A stretch of 64,000 nt of DNA, taken from Holothuria scabra (taxonomy: Eukaryota > Echinodermata > Holothuroidea > Aspidochirotida > Holothuriidae). The stretch covers positions 11,614,206-11,678,205 of the forward strand of contig CM074190.1 of the NCBI GenBank assembly GCA_037179385.1. Direction: 5' to 3'. Positions 1-12,459 of this stretch are shown in pieces (within the stretch, counting starts at the first letter, position 1; each line of letters starts with the position of its first letter). Below the pieces are notes generated by a model. The model searched no databases. It saw only the letters and a program-made list of their open reading frames with translations, and was not told the origin of the DNA. Both the position numbers and the translations under genes were made by a program.

Positions 1-640
1 CAGTGCCTCCTTTTATTACAATGAGGATATTGTATACCGCACCGATACGTTTTGCCAAGATAAAATTCCAAACATACACCAGGAGTTTTTGTATTTGATC
101 GATCCATTTCAACAGTTCAACAGCTTTAGAGCTTGAACATCTTTTAGGCATGTCACGGACTTTCACTAAGAAGCCGCAGGCAAAGGTTAAGAACAGCCAT
201 TGTCGTTTCCGCGTTCCGTATTGGAATGTTCATAACTCGATGTTTACTGTTATCAGGTTACACACTGTACTCCACATACCATTTTCAAACAAAAAGAGAA
301 AGATTTGCGTTGAAATGTAACATATACGGACAACTTGGCTTTTATTCAAACCATACAACCTTCAAAATATTTCAAAATGAAATCTCATATCATAGACAGT
401 TACCTTATCTGAACTTCATAGCCCCCTTTTTACCGGAATGTTTTTTCGTTATTGTATGCTGCTATATGTGTGAATTATTCTTTTTCTTATTTCTTTAGTC
501 GAAGGTTATTCTGCAATAAAATACAAACCATCTCTCTCTCTCTTTTTTTAGTTTCTTCTTGTGCCAACCTCAAGTTGAACAAGTGTATTTGTTTCTGTTT
601 AGTCATGTGCATATGTGTTGTATAAAGGGAATGAATGTAT
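1..640. other. No gene recognised
   Basis: AT-rich sequence with only short chance frames and no recognised repeat apart from a short CT run near 530-545. Nothing here can be assigned. Confidence 0.4.
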
Positions 641-685
641 GAATGAATAAACGAACGAACGAACGAATGAACGAATGAATAAATG
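636..685. repeat. GAAT/GAAC tetranucleotide microsatellite
   Basis: About a dozen 4-bp units, alternating between gaat and gaac forms, run from roughly 636 to 685. This is an imperfect simple repeat. It may be the tail of a retroposon, since tetranucleotide tails also end the tRNA SINEs in this window. Confidence 0.8.
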
Positions 686-797
686 CAGTGGTAACATTTA
701 ATGAATCAAAAGTAGAACGTATTTGTCGAATTTACTCCCTTCTCAAGAACCAGAATTCTAACTTGAAGTTCATCCTTTGTAATCATTCGAGGTCCTC

Positions 798-842
798 GAT
801 GAGTTAGTTAGATAGAGTTTTACGGCCCAGTTTCCAACCTAT
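798..842 (-). mobile_element. 3' tail fragment of tRNA-SINE family S
   Basis: A tagttaga-type 4-bp tail is followed by the conserved block gttttacggcccagtttcc. The same block recurs in the minus-strand SINEs at 23.6 and 53.5 kb and as isolated tails at 14.45 and 35.55 kb. Only the 3' end of the SINE is present. The sequence then runs directly into a hAT-like end, so the SINE was cut or interrupted there. Confidence 0.7.
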
Positions 843-905
843 TGGCGAAGCGCCCCTGGAGAGGGTTTTCGCCCTCTCTGACCGAAATCCCTACCTCCGC
901 CACTG
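843..905 (-). mobile_element. hAT-like transposon end
   Basis: Read on the minus strand, the block begins CAGTGGCGGAGGTAGG, the CAG-GGCG type of terminus seen on many hAT elements and on the complete element at 37.5 kb. No matching opposite end or target duplication was found, so this is a remnant or a very short internal-deletion derivative. Confidence 0.45.
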
Positions 906-1009
906 AACATCATACATTCGTAATAGAAGTTACGGAAAGAGCATGAAAGTCAGTATTCTACTTCCTATCAAGAGGTAAAAATTTAACGGTATGCAGGGGC
1001 GCTTCGAAG

Positions 1010-2470
1010 GAGTAAATACCCTGAGCCTCTGCAACACAATCGAAGCCACGGCTTTTCAGACTTTTCGTTTGATTTTCCGCACCTAGTAGAAGACTACTTT
1101 GATATTTCTCCTCAGCAAGTTTTTCTATCAAACCATGTGTAAATTTTCTATATAGGCCTCCGCGGAAGAAAATTCGGGGAGGGGGGACTAAATTCTTTTA
1201 GAGGGAAAAGCTCCGCGTCACCATGAGTTGGCTCGGAGCGCAAGAATATTTTGGCCCAAAATGCCACTCAGATCGCTGGAAATGACAGTTCTAAAGTCCA
1301 TTTACCGCATATAAATAGGGAAAACACTAAGTGAACTGTTAAGAAATATTGATGTTCATTTTTTTCGTCTTTTTTCTTTATGTTTTCTTCGTTTTTTCAG
1401 GTTTTTTCCTGGGGAAAACTGCCCCTTGCCCCTACCTGCGCACGCGCATGTTCTATCCCTCGCTTTCACATTCTTGTATGAAGGCATCATTTTATATTTT
1501 GTGTGTTACCGTATTGTCAGGTCTCGATTTAAGATTTTAATGGGACGGTAATAAACAGATAAAGGGCTACTTCTTGAAGATAAGGATTAAACCAGCTAGA
1601 GCTAAGTAGCTAGCAATCTTAGAGAGGGAAAAAGTTATGGAAATTAATCACCGCTAGGTGTACATTTTTTATCTGAAAATCAAGATATGTACACGAAGAA
1701 ACATTAATTGACGTACTTTACAATATATGACCTCTCTGAAATAGCCACTAAGTACATTTAAAGAAACAGCCAAGACAAGAGGTCTGCTTGGCTCTCTAGA
1801 TACCGAATTCATAATAGATTAAAGTAGCCTAAACTTAAGCTTATTTGATGCAGTTTTCTAGTTTGTGAGACCACGGAAGTACAGAAATAGGCCTAAGCAT
1901 TTTCATGGGATTATCATGTAGTGTCAGAAATAGTCATTTATCATGAGAATGGTCACTTGAAAAAAAAAAGCAAAATGGAAACTGCTCATTAACACTCTTA
2001 CGCCGTTACCACTACGATAACAGTTTTACTTTATTTTAACCTGAATGTTTTCTTCAAATGATTTTGAAAAATGTTGTGAAAGCTATTTTGGTATCTTTAT
2101 AAACTCTTTTTATTGTCTTTGATGACAATTATCCCCGACAACAAGAGGGCTATTTGCGCTACATTTATTGTTGCGCCCTTTGCAATATGTTTTAATGGCC
2201 GGGAGGGTTAATTTAATGTCAGTCTGTGTATTTTGTAAGCTTATAATCACGCTTGATGTGGAAGCAATTAACTCAGCACAGTGACAACGTTCATTAGTGC
2301 CTATAATGCATGGAAATACGTTTCGACAAAACCAATTCTTATATTACAGAAGACGACTCTTTTAATCAGAATCAAGTGCAGATAGTTATACTGGTGGCTG
2401 TTTGAGCATTTTGTTATCTGGGCTTTTAATCAACGCTGTTGAATTATGTCTTTTGCCAAAAATGGTGCAA
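1010..2470. other. No gene recognised
   Basis: AT-rich, low-information sequence with short G-rich and T-rich runs near 1176-1190 and 1365-1400. The frame at 1349-1540 is driven by a TTTTC/TTC-rich stretch and does not look like protein. Nothing else can be supported. Confidence 0.4.
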
Positions 2471-2484
2471 GAGTAGGGTATGTT

Positions 2485-2576
2485 AAAAAAACCTAAAAAG
2501 GGCGCCGACAGACGATTTTGGTCCGTTAGGGGGGCGACCGCCCCCTGACCATATGGCAGCTCCGCCCCTGATGATG
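2485..2576 (-). mobile_element. hAT-like transposon end
   Basis: On the minus strand the block starts CAGGGGCGGAGCTGCC and continues into a C/G-rich palindromic stretch with runs of G and C. This matches the style of hAT termini seen elsewhere in the window. The other end is not identified. Confidence 0.4.
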
Positions 2577-2599
2577 TGAACATAATAAGGTTGAAAAGA

Positions 2600-3110
2600 A
2601 GAGTCTAAGATGAAATCAAGTTTTGATATGTTAGATTGGCACTTGTTCTACGCATACTGGTCGAAAAATTTCCATTGAAATCTTAGGTGTGATTCTCAAG
2701 AAATTCGCAGGTAAATTGGCACATTTGCAACAAAAGTGAGTTGAAGGAAACACATATGTAAGCATATCTTCTCATTAATGGACAGTCCTTAGTCTTTCTT
2801 TGAATGCATAACAACAGATTTTCTCCTCAACCGAAGGTCAAATTATCAGAAATCATGAGTGTCATCAGAACTTTACAATTTATCCTTATTCATTAACTTC
2901 AAGGTCAATACAACTAAAAAACAAAAAGAATCAAAATGTTCCTGGGCAATGTGAGGTAGTGATAATACTCTGCTGCCCTTAAGATTATTTTTCAGGGAAA
3001 AACAAATGTACGAAATTTATTTGCTGCTGCTTCTAGAAATGAATGTCCGATTTGAATAACAGTTTCCCCAAATTGTGTAGATTTGGTTCTTCTTTAACTG
3101 TGATGCCTCA
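2600..3110 (+). repeat. Dispersed repeat family D, copy 1
   Basis: This copy shares an ordered series of blocks with 20.2-20.6 kb and 22.84-23.35 kb. In order these are a tcaagttttgatat start, a block around aatggacagtc, a cctcctcaac block, an aactttacaa block, a caaggtca block, a gaggtagtgata block and a gtgtagatttggtt end. Divergence is high. No coding capacity or terminal inverted repeat was recognised, so its class is unknown. Confidence 0.7.
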
Positions 3111-3129
3111 TGGTAAACTATATTTGACG

Positions 3130-6100
3130 AATTCACCAGCGCCAGTGCCCTCATTCATTTGTCCTGTGACATGGACCTCTTAACTTTCGTAAAATAGTAC
3201 CGTGAGTTGACACTAAAGGGCACTTTAATTTAATGAACTTAAAGAGGAACGATTGTGCAGCCCTCTAGACAGCACAGAAGTGTGTCTATCTAATGGTTAT
3301 ATACATGTGTGTACTACACATACGTGGGAAGCCAAATGGTCCTCATTGCTCCCCTTTAAAACCAATGTCAATTAGATCTCAACATTCAACTTGAACCAAA
3401 ACGCCTGTCAATGAGAGTGTCGAAATCAATTTTTACTGCACATGATGCTGTACAACCTTGTATTCTAAAAAATGAATGCCGTAAATTTAACTCCATCTAA
3501 CTAACTAATGATACCGCATATCAGAAAGGGACCGCACAACCGGACTTGCGCACTAGCAGCATGCCTCACGTTTGCATATTTTGTTCACCACCGGCTGCTA
3601 ATTGCCAGTCAAAAGTGAAACAAAACAGCCACATGAAAATTGGACCGTGGGACACCGTATATTGTGAGTAACCATACCGGAAGAACATTTCCCGAGTCGT
3701 TTCGCAATCGCCTATGTAAAGTTCATTAAGTTGGCGTGGAAAGTGAAATTTTAATTGACCCGATTGATTTCCAAACGGTTACCAAAACTGTTCGAACTAG
3801 AAACTACATTTTATACCTCACAAAACACTTTAATTCTCGTTACGAAATACAAACACATATACCGGAGTGTGCGACGACACTTCATCTAGCGTCATCCGGT
3901 TGCACTCCGTAACTTTTAGCCCCGTTTCTGCCGATCTGGTTCTGGAATACGTAGACAATTCACATGACCCGCCGACGAATTTTTTGAAATGAAAACATTT
4001 TGCTCCCTTAATAACGCTTTCATGAGGTAGCTTGCAAATGACTCTCGCGTTGTATATTTCAATATCGACCACATTGCGTGTCCTCTTCAAAGCAGATGCC
4101 ACGCATATAAACGACTTGGTTCGTTAGGGACCACTTATGTACAGAGTGGTCGTGTTATGTTTACATATTTGCGTCCATACACAAATATGACTACATCATA
4201 AACTTTTCCCCGTCATCCCGCTCGACGAGATCGCTTTTGTGAGAATCCGTCGAGCCGTGAAATTTCCACCATTTTCGGCAAGGCTACCGTTTCCCGCCAT
4301 TTCCTTTTTATCGTGTGCTAGTTATTGGGAATCGAATTATACACACTCCACCTCATCCATTGTCCTCGTCATAAAAACACATGAAAATTCACGCATCGAT
4401 GAGTTTCGACCAAAACGATATACGTTCTCTGGAGACCAGACGATTGTTGGTCGTATATCAAGATCTATTTGTATGAAAACGATATTCTCGATTTCAAGCT
4501 CCCGCGGGAATTTAATTACTGTTGACGAGAGAAGCTACATGGTATCTTGACCTAATCAAACTTAGTTTTTTTCAACTTCGGTAAAAATGAAAAGAGTACA
4601 GTTTCAATAAATTGTTGGAACCTAGAAATGGTCCATGTTGGTCCATTTTGCGACGTTACAAGTTTGCTAATGAAATAACCAGAATGCCTCTCTTCGACCG
4701 ATACCATGCACTGAAGTAGGGCATCAGGGAGAAATGCGGCTACCGTCTTATATAGGACATGGAAGAAAATTAATATACTTAATTTTGCAAAAGATTGACA
4801 TTGTTGCCAATTGCAGAAGGGAAATACACATTTGAAATTACATTTGCATCTAGGTGTTCTTTCCTGAACCCTGGAAAAACGGCTTCAACATTTGTAATTG
4901 GTCCGTACCTAGTCTTTTAAAAAGTTATTGAATTCTGCAAAAATATATTTAACGATGGTGTGATTTCAAGGGGAGCGTCGTATTATACGGTTTACTTGTT
5001 ACCTTTAGTATGTCTTAGACGCAAACGCTGCATTTGGAATTGACGGATAAAGAAAACAGCCCCACAATATTTGAAAACGAAATCATTCATTAGAAAGTTC
5101 ATTATATTTCGGATTTGTTGGCCGAAAAACGACTATGCTAAATCTGAAGGACACCAACAAAAGTTGCCGTTCTATCTTAGCTCACGTGTGAACTTTTTCT
5201 TTTTTTTTGAACATTTTAAAATGATCAGGCTCCTTCAAAGTCTTAGTTCAGAGGTGGAACTCTGAGATTTACTGCGGAAAATAGAATTAAAAATAATACA
5301 GGGTAAATCCTGACCAGTACGAAACATGATAAACTCTACGCCTCAGTATACAATTCGTACCGTACCGTATGCTTCATCACATGCCATGCTGAAGTGTATA
5401 TAACGAATAGTATAGCCAGTTGTTACACTTCTTGCTATTGAGTATTAAATGAGGGCGCCAGTGACGTGAGCGATTTGAACACAGTTCTACCGTAGAGTAC
5501 TAACAGGAATGGTTTAATTTATTGAAATTACGGAAGTTTTTCGTATACTGTGCGCAACTTGACAGTTTATAAAGTACTTGCCGTCGTCACGATCTATCTA
5601 GTGTTACAAAAGGTTACATTCCATTTCAATGAAACATATGCCGATTTTATATGAGGTTGATTTACCCCAAAACAATGATTGACTTATTTCATAAGGAATT
5701 TTACTCACTGTTGCACTTACTACACTTTACTACAAATAAACCAGGTTGGAAATAACTCCAAAAACATAAATTAAAGAATGAATAGGTAGGAAGATTTGGG
5801 ATCAAGATTGTTACAATACCAACGTATTTGTAACAAGTAAACCTTTGCAGTTGCATTATGAATCATACCAATCTGTAAACCTTTACCTATAGTTCAACCC
5901 TATATCCTTGTCCATTTGAAAACCATGGACCCTATGAGGAATTTAAAGTTACAAACAAACAAACAAACAAGAGAGCTGGAGTGTGTACATACAGGTACTT
6001 CAAAATGAAATCATTAGACTAAATGAACTTTTTTACTATTTGTTATTATTACTTTTATTTTTAAAAAAATGGTAACTGACTTAAAAAAATATTACAAGCA

Positions 6101-8000
6101 CCAATCATGTAAGTCGGCTCGGTAATTTCCTAGTTCAAGTAATCTCCGGTCGAAGGAGTACGGTAGCCTAAGAGACATCTTTAATAAAATATCAAGCTTT
6201 TAGCACCGTTCTTGCTACAAATATACCTTAGTTGTTTTTCTCATTTTTGATTGTAATGCGATCGACCTAATAAAATGACCTCGATTGTAAGAAGTAAATT
6301 AATATTCTCTGTTAAGGATACATGGGATTTTTTGCCTAGATATATGAGTGGCAGAAACATACCACTCGAATGAATCCTGAGCTAACCTAAATATTTCGAC
6401 ATTTGACTGGAAGGCGTAGTAAAGCTTTTAGGGCAGTGGTCGCCTTTTTCTGTCATTTTGTTGCAAATTTGTTTTTCTCAAAATGTGACTACCCACAAAA
6501 AACACGAAATCCAGCGTGGATAGTAACTTCCACAGGGACCGTCAACCATCCATATCTTCCCATTGTTGAAACCTCTTTACCCTAAAGAGTTAAATGCAAA
6601 AAGCCTTCCATTCATAACAATTCCGTCTCCTTACGACGTTTTCCTCTACGTAGAATCAAGAAGAGCTATAGGGACAGCGGAACTGATCGATAGTTCGTGT
6701 GTCGGTGTTTTCCGCTGCGTTTTCTAACCTACAGTGGACCAAAGTGAGGCGAAAACGTTTTAAAAGTCGTGGAGACAACAATGACTCTTCCGTCTCGCAC
6801 TTTGCAGTCTTGTCTTGTCCATTTTCTTCACTTTATATTTTTGTGTACTTTTTATAGTTTTATCTACTACATCCATGGGAACTGGTGACAAAGACCAGCA
6901 GAGAGAGAAAAAACGTGAATGTACGGATTTTGAAATACCAAGCTTGGGAGGAAATACGTTATAATGGACACCAATGTAAATAAAATGACAAGCTTCGACT
7001 GCTTGGTATGATGTACATGGAAATGGATAGTTAATTGATACACGATTGTCGAAAAGAATAGAAATGGCGGCTGTATTAGCCATTAAGGGAGTAATTCAGT
7101 TACTTAATCGATTTATAATGTGGAGTTTGAGGGTTTGTAACAGAATGTGGGTGACACGTTTCATTTTGGGCTACAATCCAAAATATTATAAAATGAAAAA
7201 GAAGGACTCGTGGGCAAATTTGTGTCGTGTTGTGGTATAGATTTTACTGTTGTCGCAATTATGGTACTTTATTATATGGCTGAAAGGATGCGATGCGATT
7301 AAATTGCATTCTTCATTATATTTAGTGTTATTCCTGACAGGTCATTATAGAGTGTCAATTTACAGAGTCTTAATAACTTAACCAAGCGAGTGAATGAAGG
7401 GAAAACTTTGCTTTGACAGCTATTTCCTATAGATCTGCAAATAACAGAAGTGGATACTAATTCTCATATTGGACAAAACGGAACATTTTTCAAAGGGCAT
7501 CTCCTTTTTCTCCATTCATTCGTGAGTTCATCGTATATTAGGCATGTTGTTTCAAATTATGTACAAATATTACAACAACATTTCGCTATTTCCTGAACAC
7601 GATGCTTTGACATTTAACTGAATTTCTCAAGAGCATGGCACCTGTTTGACCCAGAGCAAACCTGTATTCCCCTCTTCCCTTTCTTCCTCTTTCTTTGTTT
7701 TTCCCCCTTTTGTTCTTTCTTTCTTTTTCTTTTTTCTTTGTTTCTCTTCATTGCCAAATGTCATATGACGCAAATTCCTAACTGTATTTTTCTACTCATT
7801 TCTCCAATAGTCCTATATCGTTGCTTTTTTCTTGTATTTTAACTTAAATCATTACAAACTGGCTTTAACGTGCATTTTTGCAAATTGTGCCGGACTCTGC
7901 CATGCTGGTGAACAAGAACTGGTCCTCCTTATTTTTATAACCGTGGTAACCTTACAAAAAACCGTTATTATCAAAATCCAAAGGGCTATGTATAGGTTAC
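3130..8000. other. Unassigned AT-rich sequence
   Basis: Nearly 5 kb without a recognised gene. A SINE tail lies at 3478-3508, an (AAAC)n run at 5950-5970, and a relatively CpG-rich patch at about 3830-4560. The frames in that patch start at non-ATG codons and show no recognised motif. A promoter or first exon cannot be excluded, but nothing supports one directly. Confidence 0.35.
3478..3508 (+). mobile_element. 3' tail fragment of tRNA-SINE family S
   Basis: The block gccgtaaatttaactccatc, followed by ctaa units, matches the plus-strand 3' end of family S seen at 56.6 kb. Only the tail is left. Confidence 0.5.
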
Positions 8001-8034
8001 GATGTTAATTTTGTATCGTAGATTGCTGTTTATT

Positions 8035-8125
8035 CATCCGAAGGGTCATAATTGCGAAGGTCGTCATTCCGAATTGAGAGTAAGATTCATCGTCCCGAAG
8101 AACTGTCATTCCGAAATAAGAAGGT
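8035..8125 (+). repeat. Degenerate tandem repeat with gtcattccgaa core
   Basis: Several spaced variants of a ggtcat-ccgaa unit occur in tandem (for example gtcgtcattccgaat and ctgtcattccgaaat). Together with the cleaner 18-bp array just downstream, this suggests a locally repeat-prone segment. Confidence 0.5.
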
Positions 8126-8304
8126 CATTATTCCTAATAGCACTAGCAGACGAGGGTGCCTATTCGTCGTTCCAAAGCCTTAGTATTGTTAAGGGAATGG
8201 CCCTTACTGAGCTGCAGATTCTCCCATCGTATTTACTTGTTATCACTTATGAGTCATACTGTAAGTGTATTGTGTTTCTACCCAAAGTGTATACAATGCT
8301 AGGC

Positions 8305-8393
8305 ATGTACCTCATGAGATCAATGTACCTCGTGAGATCAATGTACCTCGTGAGATCAACGTACCTCCTGAGATCAATGCACCTCGTGAGGGG
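8305..8393 (+). repeat. 18-bp minisatellite, about 5 units
   Basis: Five units of atgtacctcgtgagatca with one to three substitutions each; the last unit is shortened. Because 18 is a multiple of three, the array keeps an open frame with a six-residue period (M-Y-L-x-R-S variants). That explains the 143-codon frame at 8002-8433 without needing a real gene. Confidence 0.9.
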
Positions 8394-8952
8394 AAGGGAT
8401 AAGGGAGATAATAAAGACTCCTACTATATATAAATGTGTGTTTTAGCTACAAGAAGCAGTGGATAACAGGAGCCAAACAGAAGCACACCTTATAGGCCTG
8501 AAGTGGTCTACTGTAAATTATAGCAACTTGTAGAATGTAGAATTAATAAACCAAGAACAACTGAGAAATCTGTTGATATTCTTCATTATATACTGCTCTC
8601 CTTGACCGACTCGGCAACGTAACAGTATGTATGCACGATGAATGATTATTTTTGAGATATTGGTAACGGGGTCGGTATTGGGCGATATTGAGAATTAAAT
8701 ATAGGTGTCGGTAAATACTTGGCAATGTCGGCGTAATTACAATGTCTCAACATGTTAATGTTGGCAATGTTGAAGACAGAGGGTGTGTGTCAGTTTTTCT
8801 GGGATTGGTACATAATTTGTTATACCAACAATAGCGATCTGAAATATGATAGGCTGCTAGTTGTTAGCTGACCAATGCTAGTCAATTAGTTAATTTATGT
8901 TGGTCAACTAGCAAAAAGCAGGTAAACGTGGACTCCGGGAAAATTCCTATAG

Positions 8953-9535
8953 TTTAAAGTGTACCTCAACTGTAAAATTTTAAAGATGTAAATTTTAGGA
9001 GTTGCAAAATGAATCTTATTCATCCGAATCCTCTTGTCTTAGCTCATCCATTTTTGAGATGTTAAATGTTTAAATTTATTTACTTATTCACATGACTCAT
9101 TAGGCAATAATTTGTGACTTCCTTGTACAACTCACATTACCTGCTTTGTTTAACCTTTAAAATTAAAAATATTTTAAATATTTTAAATATTTTAAAAATA
9201 TTTTAATGACCTTGAACACTTCCTGTTTGCTTGCATAGCATGCGGTACCACGAGGACTTAATTAATTACATCAGCCATTAAGAGTTAGAGAGCTACTGTG
9301 CAATTAATAATTTTCAGAAAAGCAAAGAAATGCAACGATTATAATTTGAGTAATATACAATAATGAAATCACAAATTATTGCGAAATGTACCGTACCATT
9401 TTAAATTGAGTGAATAAACTTCAATATTTTATTTCTTGGCTCAGAAATTTCCTATGGAGATGGAAGCTAGACCGTGGATGTGTCAACCTAATTGAGATCG
9501 TTTTCTATTTTTGACTAGAGCTCAAAGGGTCACCT
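8953..9535. mobile_element. Inverted-repeat element family E, copy 1 (diverged)
   Basis: The left end reads tttaaagtgtacctcaac, like the terminus of the better copy at 33.95 kb. Inside, the block aggtca-gaacacttcctgttt-gcttgcatagcatg near 9205-9245 is the reverse complement of a block near 34247-34300. The block tcacaaattattgcg at 9369 is in the same orientation as 34352. The copy is therefore rearranged or has arms in opposite orientations. An (AAATATTTT)n stretch at 9160-9205 sits in the middle. The right edge is uncertain. Confidence 0.6.
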
Positions 9536-9928
9536 ATACTAGGGACACTCGATCTAATTCGGATGCTGATCACGTATTAGCCCTTTAAAGGTCCAAACCG
9601 ACAGACGATGGTTAGTATCCCTTATTTGTCATTTTTCAGACGCTGTAATGGGCAGATTTCATAAGACAGCCTTAAACGATCCATAGAGTAGCCGAAAAGT
9701 GACAATCGGCCTTTATTATCTAGTCTTAGACAAAGCTCTCAACCCTCCCCCAATCATTGTAATCTTATTGTTATTTACACGAACTTTTCTACTGAAAACG
9801 CCAGACGGAAGTGAGTTAAAGTTTGAGCCCCGTGCTTGTTTCAATTGCACCCCTTCCCTGCAGGCTTTCTTATATATCCAAAGTACCTTGTATCATCATT
9901 GTGAAATGTTCCCAAAATTTAGATTTGA

Positions 9929-10178
9929 AGGGGCAAGAGCAGTCGCCCAAATTTATTTTAAGCAGCTAAATCTCAAAATTTTCTTCTTTTTTCCCTTCAG
10001 AGTATCTTGTACAATATCTTAAGACTTCAATGTTATATACTCAAGGCGAACCAATCAGAAGTCCTTGTGTAAATTTCACCTTTGAGGAGGAAAAAATTTT
10101 CACATTGCCGTCTTGAGCCAGTCATGAACAGGACAGTCTACTACACTATTTCAAGTTAGGGTGACTGCTCTTGCCCTT
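9929..10178. mobile_element. MITE family A, copy 1
   Basis: A ~250-bp element with inverted ends: ggggcaagagcagtcgccca on the left mirrors gggtgactgctcttgccctt on the right. Internal blocks (cttcttttttcccttcagagtatc, aaggcgaaccaatcag, gaacaggacagtctactac) recur in order in copies at 13.8, 40.6, 47.5, 54.9, 55.1 and 59.3 kb. No open frame, so non-autonomous. The frame at 9699-10022 runs into it by chance. Confidence 0.85.
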
Positions 10179-10184
10179 GACAGT

Positions 10185-12220
10185 ATGCATTACCCTTTGT
10201 ATGCATTTGTGTATTTCATCCCAGCTATTTTTTTTTCTAGGAAATACTATTGGCAGTTTTTTGAGGGTTTTGTAAATTTGCTTTTGTTAACTGCAGATAC
10301 GGAACTAAAATACGTCCATTAAATACCATTAAGTTTCATGAAACCTTACAATAAATCAATAACTAGCTCCTAAGAACGCTTGAGTGTTCTGAAATTCGCC
10401 CTTGCCTTTTCTGATCACCTATTAATTTCACTTATTTTCCAAAGGAAGCTTTAATTTCGAAAGGACTCAAAACAGAAAGTGCTTCATACTTTTTTCGCAG
10501 AGTGCTGATAAGCGATGCTTACAAGACAGCTTATATTTGCATGTAAGGTGTTAATTTCAGTATATTAAAAAACGTTGGCAAATTAGAACCCAAATTTTGT
10601 TATCGGGAAGTTGTCTTAATACAAAGGCAGCTATAAAAACGGCCATACATAACACCGCTTATTTCGATTGCACTGTATGTCTGTATGTGGACAGTACGGT
10701 TTAGCCCCGTCAAGTTAGGATGTTACATCCGACATTATGTAAACAGATGGTTGTTAAAAACTTTCGTAGCTGGCTGAGTATTTTTTTCTTGTTCCGCCCA
10801 TCAAAATTCCTAACATCATTAGGCAATCATTCAGGGCTGAGCAAGAGATTCTGCCCCGGTCGCGGATACACGGGTCATATTGCCTACGTTTACTACTATT
10901 GCTATAGTATTTTATTACTATTACTATTGCTGATCCTTGGTAAAGTCAACATGGAGGTTCTCCTTGATCCTCCTTGGCCACAAGGAATAATCTACAGTAT
11001 AATCGGTAATATAAAGATAAGTAGACCAAGAAATACCTAGGTTTAGGAGCTGTTGAAAATTGCCACTGACGCCATAAAGCATACACACCGATCATGTTCA
11101 CGGTTAAATATACCGTATATGTTTTAAAGTGACGTGTTTGGTAGGATGAAGAATTTCACTGTTCGTCAGGCCCGTAGCCTGACACACATATACTCAAAGA
11201 GGGGAGGGGATTTCCAGGGGGTTAATTTTTTATCAGGGGGCAAATGTGTACAGATGTATTAATAAGTCAATGTCAACTTCAAAGTCTGCAGGAGGCAAAA
11301 ATAATTCTGGAGTGGATCCGTCGTCGCCCTTCCTTGACTACCGGCCTGTTGTGTGTTCTGTTAACATGTTGCATGCGGTGAGCTACGTTGTCAGATTGTG
11401 GAGCGCCCGCACTAACATTTGACCGTATTTATCCTCAAGAAATATAGGAAATAATGAAATCGAGGTTTACTCGGTACGTTATACATGCCTACTCTCAATA
11501 GAAAAGTGTTAATCTGACACTTTCGACTGAGTCACTAGGTCAAATTTACCATAACAACCATTTCGCCTGTAAACGCATGCGCTATTCAAACCAGACCCTT
11601 TAGCGAAATATATTATTCCTGCAGAAAATTGGTTGCATTATGTTGATTCGAAAATGCGTGCATAAACGAACAACTGCCGCGAAGGTAGACCGGTAGGGGT
11701 GCAACTAAGCCTTTGATCCATCTCAAGATTCCTTGTCTGTGAAAATGTCCCACGGTTGTGTGTTGTATTGCTTTATTTGTATGGATGCAAATTTTAACAG
11801 ACTCTAAAAAGCCTGGCAATTTGCATTTGAATTTTTATAAAAAAAATATAATAAAGCACACCTGTTCCCAAACACTTCTATTCTGGTCGTTTGTGTTTGA
11901 TTGTATAATTATGTCATACGAAGTGTTGTAGGACTCGCTTTAAAATTGCTTCAAATTATACAGAAGCACTTGAGTTAATGGGCTTCTAATAGATTTGTTG
12001 ATTAGTTTTTAAAACCAAAGGAATGGACTCTCCATCAGAACTACTCGAGTGATTTTTTTCAGAAATAAAAATCGTAATCTGTTGATCGATTTGGATAACT
12101 AGCAAGAAGAGATCAAGATAAAAGATTCATTATGTGTAGTGTTAAAAGTTGAAAATAAATATGCCGACAGAGGAAAACATGCCATCCAACATGCAAAACG
12201 CCGAAGGCCTGGGAAATTTA
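10185..12220. other. No gene recognised
   Basis: Unassigned sequence. The frame at 10720-11040 includes a ctatt/tatta simple stretch and shows no motif. Around 11165-11300 there is a G-rich block resembling hAT-like internal sequence, but no ends could be placed. Confidence 0.35.
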
Positions 12221-12223
12221 AGG

Positions 12224-12459
12224 CTTTTTCTGAAGTCCTCCCGACCCTCTGGCAAAGGGCCGTTCGGCGAAACCAAAACTATCACTGCTTCCCGAAGAAG
12301 CTGTTAGTATTACGTCCACTGAAGGGCAATACGTGACCAACCTCACGGCCCTCAGACTATTTACATCATTTGTCTGTCATGTATGGCTCTATTCTAGACT
12401 GGCTGAAAAGAACAGATACTTCACATAATCTTGGCCAAAACTCCGAGGCGAGAAGCGAT
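12224..12459 (-). mobile_element. U2 snRNA-headed SINE, copy 1
   Basis: Read on the minus strand from 12459, the sequence begins ATCGCTTCTCG, which is the exact 5' start of U2 snRNA. After a ~5-nt insertion it continues with TTTTGGC-AAGATtAtGTG and GTATCTGTTCTT, again matching U2 to about nucleotide 48. From about 12405 down to 12224 it switches to a non-U2 body that is also joined to a U2 head at 57.4 kb. Shared body landmarks include TCTAGA, a CTTCAGTGGACGTAATA block, GGGAAGCAGTGA, GGCCCTTTGCCAGAGGGTCG and GGAGGACTT, ending GAAAAAG. Known: SINEs with U1 or U2 heads (SINEU) are described from crocodilians. Inferred: this is an independent SINE of the same kind. The body does not look like U2, so a simple U2 pseudogene is excluded. 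Confidence 0.85.

Noticed and set aside
3830..4102. Minus-strand 90-codon frame as a first exon
   Set aside because: It starts at a GTG, not an ATG, has no recognised domain, and no convincing splice donor was seen. The CpG-rich context is suggestive only.
8305..8393. CRISPR array
   Set aside because: Units are 18 bp directly in tandem without spacers, in a eukaryotic context; it is a minisatellite.
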